Assembly (NCBI GenBank): GCA_938028645.1
Contig: CALIMD010000224.1
Span: 1-5,142, forward strand
DNA: 5,142 bases
From: an uncultured Alphaproteobacteria bacterium
GTDB taxonomy: Bacteria > Pseudomonadota > Alphaproteobacteria > Thalassobaculales > Thalassobaculaceae
Direction of reading: 5' to 3'
The notes under the pieces were generated by a model. That model was not told the origin of the DNA. It did not search any database and saw only the letters and a list, made by a program, of their open reading frames with translations. The position numbers and the translations under genes are program-made. Shown piece by piece: positions 1 through 5,142 of this stretch (the stretch's first letter is position 1; every line of letters starts with the position of its first letter).

Positions 1-337
1 CAGATGCAATATTGCCACTTTTAGGATCAACATCTACAAATATGGGTTTTGCTGAACAGTATTCTACCGCATGAGCTGTCGCCACGTGCGTCATTGCGGG
101 CACTATCACTTCATCTCCCAGTCCAATTTGACGCGAAAATAAGGATAAATGAAGACCGGATGTACCCGAAGAAACAGAAATAGCGTGATCAACTCCTATA
201 TGTTTTGCAAAGGCTTCTTCAAATTCGAGACAGACCGACCCGTGGGCTAAAATTGGGCCTTTTAATACTTTGGTGACAGCATCAATCTCGTCTTGATCCA
301 GCATCGGTTGGCCAAAGGGTATGTTATGCGTTGGCAT
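1..337 (-). CDS. DegT/DnrJ/EryC1/StrS family sugar aminotransferase, N-terminal part (cut by left edge)
   Basis: This is the 5' part of a PLP-dependent aminotransferase that would place an amino group on a keto-sugar nucleotide in the cytoplasm. Starting from ATG at 337, 112 residues are readable and the frame is open to base 1. The fragment opens with the family-typical IPFGQPMLDQDEIDAV stretch (residues 6-21). It continues with a GPILAHG segment (27-33), FEEAFAKHIG (39-48), the cofactor-region motif SSGTSGLHL (56-64), GDEVIVPAMTH (74-84) and PIFVDVD (98-104). All of these are hallmarks of the DegT/WbpE/perosamine-synthase fold. Family members run to about 360-400 residues, so roughly two thirds is missing, including the PLP-binding lysine. 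The start is supported by an AAGAGA element about six bases upstream. It follows the oxidoreductase gene by 20 bases, which fits a keto-sugar oxidation and transamination pair. The family is certain; the substrate and the amination position (C3 or C4) cannot be read from this fragment. Confidence 0.93.
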   Translation of the reverse strand, partial: MPTHNIPFGQPMLDQDEIDAVTKVLKGPILAHGSVCLEFEEAFAKHIGVDHAISVSSGTSGLHLSLFSRQIGLGDEVIVPAMTHVATAHAVEYCSAKPIFVDVDPKSGNIAS

Positions 338-357
338 ATTTATCTCTTATATAAATT

Positions 358-1362
358 TCAAATAAGGTAGGTCACTGGAACCGTTTTCTGGGCATCTAAA
401 GAATCGTAACATGCAAAACAGATATCCATTACTCGAAAAATATCGGTTACGGATATCGCGGGTTGTCTATCTTCCCGGATTGCGGACACAAAATCAGGTA
501 TCAGGTCAAATTTTTCAATTCCCGGATACGCTGTTGTGACAGTGGTTTCTTGATGCGGCTGATCTCCATTATATAATCTGGCATGTGGAATATCGTTAAT
601 GAAGGTTTGTTTGGTACCATATACATTTAACGCATGAATTTGCGGACGTTGTGGACCAAGATTTGACATAGATCTCCCTAAAGTTCCATTTTCAAATCTA
701 AGTAAATTCATGATTATATCATCAAACTTGTATGATGTATCTCTAGTGAGCAGTTTATTTCCCATTCCGTTCACTTCAATGACTTCTTGACCTATCAGCC
801 AGCGCATCAGATCGATCATGTGGATTCCTCCACCATAGGTTACACAATAGAAATCCATTTTACCCCGCCAACCGTCGGTTAATTTCCAAAGTATTTGGTG
901 GATGTAATCGCCTTCTATAGCAACTATGTCTCCAAAATAGCCGTCATCAATCCAGGATTTGAGCTCTTTGAACCGGGGAGACTGCCTCAAAATTAGATTG
1001 GAAGTTATTAAGCGTCCGCTATCTTGTTGAGCTCTCAGAAGTCGCTCAGAATCTATTCTATTCAATGCTATTGGTTTTTCTATCATCACGTGTTTACCAT
1101 GATTAAAAGCGCTTATAGCTTGCTCAACATGATGGTCGTCGTAACTTGCAATACTGACAATATCGATCTCAGGATTCTCTGTTATCATTCGATAATCAGA
1201 GTGTCGGCCAAAAATTTTATTCCTATCTCCTACATCCTTTAAAACCTTTGGATTAATATCGCATATATCGGTTACACTGATGGCGTCTAGTTGTTGGTAA
1301 CCTGCGACATGCTGTTCCCCAACTCCTAGTCCAACGACGCCTACATTCAGGTTCTTCTTCAT
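358..1362 (-). CDS. Gfo/Idh/MocA family NAD(P)-dependent oxidoreductase
   Basis: This is a 334-residue cytoplasmic dehydrogenase, probably acting on a nucleotide sugar (oxidising a hydroxyl to a keto group, or the reverse). The N-terminal Rossmann fold begins with VGVVGLGVGEQH (7-18), where the dinucleotide binds. An acidic residue after strand 2 (D32/D35) could contact the ribose. The family EKP motif is intact at 95-97 (HVMIEKPIAL) and supplies the catalytic-site lysine K96. The C-terminal domain carries GGGIHMIDLMRW (177-188), matching the conserved GGxxxHxxD substrate-site signature with H181 and D184. Length is normal for the family. ATG at 1362 is chosen because it overlaps the stop of the acetyltransferase gene as TAATG and has AGAAG seven bases upstream. 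A longer reading to 1392 would need a TTG start inside the upstream gene. WbpB, which makes a 3-keto uronic acid for a DegT partner, is the closest functional analogue suggested by context. The family is sure; the substrate is inferred. Confidence 0.94.
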   Translation of the reverse strand: MKKNLNVGVVGLGVGEQHVAGYQQLDAISVTDICDINPKVLKDVGDRNKIFGRHSDYRMITENPEIDIVSIASYDDHHVEQAISAFNHGKHVMIEKPIALNRIDSERLLRAQQDSGRLITSNLILRQSPRFKELKSWIDDGYFGDIVAIEGDYIHQILWKLTDGWRGKMDFYCVTYGGGIHMIDLMRWLIGQEVIEVNGMGNKLLTRDTSYKFDDIIMNLLRFENGTLGRSMSNLGPQRPQIHALNVYGTKQTFINDIPHARLYNGDQPHQETTVTTAYPGIEKFDLIPDFVSAIREDRQPAISVTDIFRVMDICFACYDSLDAQKTVPVTYLI

Positions 1363-2075
1363 TAAATGGCTTCTATATTGTTTGGGGTCCAATGAAAAGT
1401 GATTGCTTCATCTACTTTTTTAAACCCAGTTGAATTGTATAGCCCAATTGAGGCCTCGTTATTTAATTGGGTTCCTACTCTTATCGCTGAAACGCTGTTG
1501 GTATAATGGGAAATAACAGCGTTTATCAATATTGTTCCTATTCCTTTTCCCTGAGCTTCAGTTGAGACCCCAACTAAATCAATGGTAACTAAATTATCTT
1601 CTTGGAGACACGAAATAAATCCAACAATTTGATCCTCTAGTTGAATGACAAAATTTAAATCACTCCGCCCCAAAATATTATTTTGAGCCCATGCATATTT
1701 GCTTTGATCAGCGATTTTATTATCAAGGTATTGATCGGTATGATACCGGTCGTGGGTAAAACAGTTTTGAGCTATATTTGAGCAAGTGTCTGCATCGTAT
1801 GTCGAGGCTAGGCGAACGTTGGAGGGTAACTCCATCTCTTCATTTCCTTCAAAGGAACGCTCAAAATAAATAAGATTTTCTATTTTACGGAATTGAGTAT
1901 GCCGCATAGCATTCTCCCATTCCCGTGGGACACGAATTGCAACAAGCCCTGCATCTTTTGGTATGGAGTTGTCGAGTGCAGAGATATCTGAGTATTTTTC
2001 CAGATTAGCCCTGTAGACGGAAAAACCGAAAAGATCTGTATCGAACGTTTGTAAGGTCATGTTTACACTATTCAT
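1362..2075 (-). CDS. GNAT family N-acetyltransferase, WecD-like, likely amino-sugar acetyltransferase
   Basis: This 237-residue protein has a C-terminal GNAT acetyl-CoA-binding domain. Visible landmarks are VTIDLVGVSTEAQGKGIG (163-180), which contains the Q/RxxGxG/A pyrophosphate loop (QGKGIG, 175-180). Further on is GTQLNNEASIGLYNSTGF (201-218), with the usual asparagine and the conserved tyrosine Y213 that serves as general acid in many GNATs. The N-terminal half begins with a FDTDLFGFSVYR segment (11-22), reminiscent of the 'D..FFG..V.R' opening of WecD, the dTDP-fucosamine acetyltransferase. Length is also close to WecD. The most likely role is transfer of acetyl from acetyl-CoA to an amine installed on a nucleotide sugar by the DegT enzyme two genes downstream. 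The gene lies 12 bases after the methyltransferase gene, behind an AGCAGG element, and overlaps the oxidoreductase start by one base. A second in-frame ATG five codons on (2060) lacks a good ribosome site. The GNAT family is firm; the WecD-like role is inference from partial similarity and context. Confidence 0.88.
   Translation of the reverse strand: MNSVNMTLQTFDTDLFGFSVYRANLEKYSDISALDNSIPKDAGLVAIRVPREWENAMRHTQFRKIENLIYFERSFEGNEEMELPSNVRLASTYDADTCSNIAQNCFTHDRYHTDQYLDNKIADQSKYAWAQNNILGRSDLNFVIQLEDQIVGFISCLQEDNLVTIDLVGVSTEAQGKGIGTILINAVISHYTNSVSAIRVGTQLNNEASIGLYNSTGFKKVDEAITFHWTPNNIEAI
1370..1374 (-). promoter_or_regulatory. Probable Shine-Dalgarno that favours ATG 1362 for the oxidoreductase
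   Basis: The minus strand reads AGAAG seven bases before ATG at 1362, within the last codons of the GNAT gene. Together with the TAATG stop/start overlap it argues against the TTG at 1392 as start. Confidence 0.5.
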
Positions 2076-2087
2076 ATCATTGCCTGC

Positions 2088-2897
2088 TCATAGCGGCATC
2101 GCAAAAGCACGGAGTGTGAACTTTCCGCTAGGCTCACAAACTTGATCGATTTTAAGAATTTTAAATTTTACTGAGTTCAATAAAAACTTCAAAGATTTTC
2201 GAGAATATGCGTCAAAATGTTCAACAAAGAATTCTTCTCGGTCGGGGCCGGATTTTTCTAATGCTGTTTCGCCATCTGGCAGTTCAATATATATAAGCCC
2301 TCCAGATTTTAGATTTAAGGTAGATTGCAAGAGCATCTCCTTTGGATTTTGTATGTGCTCTAGAACTTTATTGAAACTAATTAAATTAAATTCCCCAATT
2401 TTATGACACTCAATCAGGTCTTCCGACAAAACTTCAATACCAACCTGCTCGCGAATTATTTCGCAGGCCTCTGGATCCGGCTCAATGGCTACGCAGTCCC
2501 AGTTTAATTCTTTTAGAACAGCTGGGAATACTCCTAAACCACTTCCTACATCGAGACATGATTTTTCTTTATCTGGTTGAGTGTCGTTCCAGAAATTGTC
2601 AATGAAATTCACCCGTTGCCGATTATCTGATTGTTCCCTCGGCAAAGACATCAAATCGGTAAAACGAGAACGGGTTTTTTCTTTATAGGTCGTCCGTTGG
2701 TATGTTTTTTTATAAAAGTTTGTATCGATATTGAAGTTGTGTTTATTCGTAATATGCTGACATCCGGTGCACTGCCATAATGATCGATTGTAGGGCAAAA
2801 ACCCAAAGTTAGTTTCGCCTTTTGGCGGCCGATTGAATTGTTTAATTAACACTTTGTTACTTTTACAGAACCGGCATAATTCTTCATCTAAGTTCAT
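2088..2897 (-). CDS. Class I SAM-dependent methyltransferase with N-terminal zinc-binding motif
   Basis: This is a 269-residue methyltransferase. The N-terminus holds two cysteine pairs, C8-x2-C11 and C43-x2-C46, the layout of a structural zinc module seen in front of sugar C-methyltransferases. The SAM-binding core follows: motif I CLDVGSGLGVF (114-124), an acidic residue at the end of strand 2 (E139 in VAIEPDPE) and the post-motif NKVLEHIQNP (176-185), typical of the Methyltransf_11/23 groups. After this comes SGGLIYIELPDGE. It lacks the extra C-terminal domain of about 150 residues found in NovU/TylC3-type C-methyltransferases, so the transfer may be to O or N instead. ATG at 2897 is preferred because it forms an ATGA overlap with the upstream amidotransferase stop and has GGGAG five bases before it. 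An ATG at 2915 would add six residues but has no comparable ribosome site. The acceptor is unknown; the locus points to a sugar nucleotide or glycan. Confidence 0.9.
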   Translation of the reverse strand: MNLDEELCRFCKSNKVLIKQFNRPPKGETNFGFLPYNRSLWQCTGCQHITNKHNFNIDTNFYKKTYQRTTYKEKTRSRFTDLMSLPREQSDNRQRVNFIDNFWNDTQPDKEKSCLDVGSGLGVFPAVLKELNWDCVAIEPDPEACEIIREQVGIEVLSEDLIECHKIGEFNLISFNKVLEHIQNPKEMLLQSTLNLKSGGLIYIELPDGETALEKSGPDREEFFVEHFDAYSRKSLKFLLNSVKFKILKIDQVCEPSGKFTLRAFAMPL

Positions 2898-4027
2898 GCC
2901 TTCTCCCAATCCCATTCTTGGGTTATGAAACCGGGTATTTTCCAGGTATTTTTCTCTTTAATCCAGATTTCCTTGTTTCGAAACCGCTCAGTTGTGCTCC
3001 AGAACCAATCAACTGGTTTTTCCATGAAATCACAGAACCGCTCAATATCTTCGCAGGGTTTTTGGAGGCCCGTTTTTTCTAAATCTTGTATAGCCTCTTT
3101 TCGACTGATTCTGCCATATCGAATTTCAACTGACAAATTGTCAAAATTTCTTAAAAACCCGTACTTATGCCATTTTAAGAAATGGTGCAGTGAAATGAAA
3201 TGACAGTCTATATCGGCAAATTCCCAGCTGCCTGTTTTCTTATTTGAACTATGGCTAGAAAACCCGTACTTCGTCGCGGCTTCAAAATTTTCAAAAGAGT
3301 CCCACCTGAAAAATGAACCCAGGAAAATAGACTTAGGATGGAAAGTTTTCAAATCTGCCGTGGTAGGCAGAGCATATGGGGATAGATCAGCATCAGTTAG
3401 TTCGTTAACCCCAATCCAGTCCTCTCTCTTTGTTTGATTGGTAACACCATAGTTTGCAATCCAGTTGACATCTAATTCAGTACTCAACCTATCTGCTTCT
3501 GGCCCCCCAAATTCTAGTTGGGGATTTTCGCCCCAAATTATAAGAGGCACGCGTAATTGTGTGGCAAGCCTATATGGAATTGCAAAGATAGCCATATGCA
3601 TGGGAATGCCTGTTGCTCCCTTTTTCTCAAAACTCGCCATCATAAATCTTTTTTCAACGTTTGGATTAATCGAAAAATCAATATGATCCACTCCAAGCTT
3701 TTTAATCAGTTGGTCTAAATTTTCTTGTCCAACCGCCGTCCTTTGGGGGGTACGCCAACTAACGCAAAGAATTTTCAAACCATGAAGTTGGCTCTTAATA
3801 ACCTGATACCAGCTATCTTTTCCGCCACTCACTGGTATTATACAATCGTAGTCACGCGACGTTTCTTTTGCTCGCTTTACTATACTATCAAACATTTTGG
3901 AACGCGCGCTCCAATCAATGCTTCGCTCTTTATCTTCGTGGCCACGGCAAGCCGAACATATTCCCTTCTTATCTATTACTAAACTGGGGCGTGTTTCTGG
4001 AAGAATACACTGGATACAATATTTCAT
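2894..4027 (-). CDS. N-acetyl sugar amidotransferase (WbpG/PseA family)
   Basis: This 377-residue protein is a PP-loop ATP pyrophosphatase of the family that converts a sugar N-acetyl group to an acetamidino (acetimidoyl) group. WbpG of Pseudomonas B-band LPS and PseA of Campylobacter pseudaminic acid modification are the known examples. Two cysteine pairs at the N-terminus (C4-x2-C7 and C24-x2-C27, within YCIQCILPETRP and GICSAC) suit a zinc site. The ATP-binding PP-loop is YDCIIPVSGGKDS, with SGGKDS at 67-72. The family-conserved WGENPQLEFGG lies at 165-175. Length is typical, and no transmembrane segment or signal peptide is apparent, so it should be cytoplasmic. WbpG needs ammonia from HisH/HisF-like partners. 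None is in this window; the upstream neighbour is instead an asparagine-synthase-like gene, overlapping by ATGA. An AGGA lies nine bases before the start. The family call is strong; the sugar modified is unknown. Confidence 0.93.
   Translation of the reverse strand: MKYCIQCILPETRPSLVIDKKGICSACRGHEDKERSIDWSARSKMFDSIVKRAKETSRDYDCIIPVSGGKDSWYQVIKSQLHGLKILCVSWRTPQRTAVGQENLDQLIKKLGVDHIDFSINPNVEKRFMMASFEKKGATGIPMHMAIFAIPYRLATQLRVPLIIWGENPQLEFGGPEADRLSTELDVNWIANYGVTNQTKREDWIGVNELTDADLSPYALPTTADLKTFHPKSIFLGSFFRWDSFENFEAATKYGFSSHSSNKKTGSWEFADIDCHFISLHHFLKWHKYGFLRNFDNLSVEIRYGRISRKEAIQDLEKTGLQKPCEDIERFCDFMEKPVDWFWSTTERFRNKEIWIKEKNTWKIPGFITQEWDWEKA
2899..2907 (-). promoter_or_regulatory. Shine-Dalgarno that decides the methyltransferase start
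   Basis: On the minus strand the bases read GGGAGAAGG, ending two bases before ATG at 2897; the GGGAG core is five bases away. It lies inside the last codons of the amidotransferase gene and supports the ATGA-overlap start over the ATG at 2915. Confidence 0.7.
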
Positions 4028-5142
4028 GGGTTCCAGTCCTGGTAGTGTTCTAAAAATAATTTAGCTGATATAAAGCTAAATAGATTTTTAGAGAAGCTAT
4101 TATCGGTCAGGTCAGAATTAAGATACGACTCTATTTTATCTTTTCTTACTAGATCAAAAATAGGTCCATCTGCCATTAAGTGCTCCCGCGTGACTTTATC
4201 TTTCCTGTCGACCAAATGATCGATTGGGGCGTTGAAACCTCTTTTACGTTTATCCCATAGTACATTATCGGAAACAAAACCGGTCCCAGCAGCGCGCAAA
4301 AGATATTTTACATACCCATTTTTGATTAAAAGCTCTGGGGGAATTTGGAAAAGGAATTCTGCTAAATCTCTATCGAGATACGGCGAACGATTTTCTACAG
4401 AATAGTACATAGAGTTTCTATCGTCCTCATGTAAGATCACGGGTATAGTTTCATGACGGATCTCATTTAACATTCGGTTTCTCAGCAGGTTATTCGAATA
4501 TTCGGATTCCTCAAAAGTTTCCTCGAACGGATCATGCAACCACGCATTGAAAGTTTCCGAATTTAGAAATATGTGACCTCTCTCAAGTGGGTTTTTAAAA
4601 AAAACCAGAGGGTCTTGAAGTACAGGGTTTTGAACGTAAGCACCGTAACTTTTTTGCCAATCTGATTGAAGATCAGTAAAAGAATTTTTATTTTTCATCT
4701 CAGCCAACCAAAAGGAATAATGGTCGTAGTAGCCAGTGAATAATTCGTCAGCGCCATTCCCTGAAATGGCTACGCGGCAACCTGCTTCGGATATGGCTTC
4801 AGACATGAAAGAATGCAGATAGTATGTGAGCGTTGCTACTGGCATATCGTGATATGCAACAAGGTCTTTTAACCTCTCAAAAAAACCTTTCGTACTCGTC
4901 TGTGTTCGATGATTAGAGCACCCTAGGAACTCTATTTGGGATTCAATATTGGTACGTTCATTATAGCGTTCGTCATCATCTATTATTGAAAAAGTCTTGA
5001 TATCAGAGTCAAATTCTTTTGTTGCTATACCTGCTATTGTTGAGGAATCTATTCCGCCAGAAAGGCAGAACGCTATGGGCATATCGGAACGCATTCTTAT
5101 TTTTACAGAATTGATAAGACGTTCCTTAACACCATGGATGGC
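4024..5142 (-). CDS. asnB: Asparagine synthase (glutamine-hydrolysing) family protein, C-terminal synthetase part (cut by right edge)
   Basis: The last 372 residues of an AsnB-type amidotransferase are present. The frame stays open to base 5142, so the gene begins outside and the ATG at 5094 is internal. What remains is the ATP-dependent synthetase domain. It has MRSDMPIAFCLSGGIDSS (17-34 of the visible part), with the PP-loop SGGIDS. This is followed by ISGNGADELF (126-135), matching the conserved SGxGADELF. The late signatures VENRSPYLD (249-257) and KRKRGFNAPI (298-307) are also present. In the family this domain adenylates a carboxylate and amidates it with ammonia channelled from an N-terminal glutaminase domain, expected beyond the right edge. 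AsnB proteins make asparagine, but homologues in polysaccharide loci amidate sugar carboxylates or other glycan substrates, and this location favours that role. The gene ends in an ATGA overlap with the sugar amidotransferase. The symbol denotes the family, not proven asparagine synthesis. Confidence 0.92.
   Translation of the reverse strand, partial: AIHGVKERLINSVKIRMRSDMPIAFCLSGGIDSSTIAGIATKEFDSDIKTFSIIDDDERYNERTNIESQIEFLGCSNHRTQTSTKGFFERLKDLVAYHDMPVATLTYYLHSFMSEAISEAGCRVAISGNGADELFTGYYDHYSFWLAEMKNKNSFTDLQSDWQKSYGAYVQNPVLQDPLVFFKNPLERGHIFLNSETFNAWLHDPFEETFEESEYSNNLLRNRMLNEIRHETIPVILHEDDRNSMYYSVENRSPYLDRDLAEFLFQIPPELLIKNGYVKYLLRAAGTGFVSDNVLWDKRKRGFNAPIDHLVDRKDKVTREHLMADGPIFDLVRKDKIESYLNSDLTDNSFSKNLFSFISAKLFLEHYQDWNP
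4037..4040 (-). promoter_or_regulatory. Probable Shine-Dalgarno of the sugar amidotransferase gene
   Basis: The minus strand reads AGGA nine bases before ATG at 4027, inside the end of the AsnB-like gene. It is short, but well placed for reinitiation after the overlapping TGA. Confidence 0.5.

Noticed and set aside
338..357. Promoter or terminator between the oxidoreductase and aminotransferase genes
   Set aside because: The gap is only 20 bases and AT-rich, with no hairpin and no room for a -35/-10 pair outside coding sequence; it holds just a ribosome site.
1363..1392. Ten-codon longer oxidoreductase reading frame starting at 1392
   Set aside because: The codon at 1392 is TTG, lies inside the GNAT gene, and would put ten extra residues ahead of the Rossmann strand. 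ATG 1362 has a TAATG overlap and a purine-rich site.
2898..2915. Methyltransferase start at ATG 2915
   Set aside because: There is no good ribosome site before it, whereas ATG 2897 has GGGAG at the right distance and forms an ATGA junction.
2925..3982. Plus-strand open frames (for example 2925-3203, 3465-3686, 3725-3982) as genes
   Set aside because: They lie entirely opposite the well-conserved sugar amidotransferase gene, show no recognisable motif, and are best explained as antisense shadows. The same holds for 1024-1242 and 3868-4053.
4592..4604. Programmed -1 frameshift site in the T/A tract
   Set aside because: In the coding frame (GTT TTT TTT AAA AAC) no X XXY YYZ heptamer fits exactly, and the protein continues normally in the zero frame to conserved AsnB motifs.
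5092..5094. ATG as the start of a short AsnB-like protein
   Set aside because: The frame is open for 16 more codons to the window edge, and these residues read like the usual AsnB sequence leading into the PP-loop; the ATG is internal.

Overview
The window is a compact, single-strand piece of a bacterial surface-polysaccharide (O-antigen, capsule or glycan-modification) locus. All six genes lie on the minus strand, so transcription runs from the right edge to the left edge. Coding sequence fills almost everything: the only gaps are about 12 bases (2076-2087) and 20 bases (338-357). Base composition is moderately AT-rich (roughly 40% GC by eye). Recognisable Shine-Dalgarno sequences and the gene families suggest a Gram-negative bacterium, but nothing here fixes the taxon. 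No RNA gene, mobile element, CRISPR array, promoter or terminator is visible.

In transcription order the layout is: (1) the C-terminal synthetase part of an asparagine-synthase-family amidotransferase, 5' end outside the window (4024-5142); (2) an N-acetyl sugar amidotransferase of the WbpG/PseA type with a PP-loop and two CxxC pairs (2894-4027); (3) a class I SAM-dependent methyltransferase with an N-terminal zinc-binding CxxC...CxxC module (2088-2897); (4) a GNAT acetyltransferase resembling WecD-type amino-sugar acetyltransferases (1362-2075); (5) a Gfo/Idh/MocA-family NAD(P)-dependent oxidoreductase (358-1362); (6) the N-terminal third of a DegT/DnrJ/EryC1/StrS PLP-dependent sugar aminotransferase, cut by the left edge (1-337). 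Three junctions are stop/start overlaps (ATGA, ATGA, TAATG), which indicates one translationally coupled operon.

Read as a pathway, the oxidoreductase could make a keto-sugar nucleotide, the DegT enzyme would transaminate it, and the GNAT enzyme would acetylate the new amine. This resembles the WbpB-WbpE-WbpD logic of diacetamido-uronic acid synthesis, but with a GNAT protein in place of the hexapeptide-repeat acetyltransferase. The WbpG/PseA-like protein would then turn an N-acetyl group into an acetamidino group, the methyltransferase would methylate the sugar or its amidine, and the AsnB-like protein could amidate a carboxylate or supply nitrogen. The family assignments are strong. The exact sugar, the order of steps and the ammonia source are inference. 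No HisH/HisF partner of the amidotransferase lies inside the window, and the glycosyltransferases and nucleotide-sugar dehydrogenases expected in such a locus must lie outside it.
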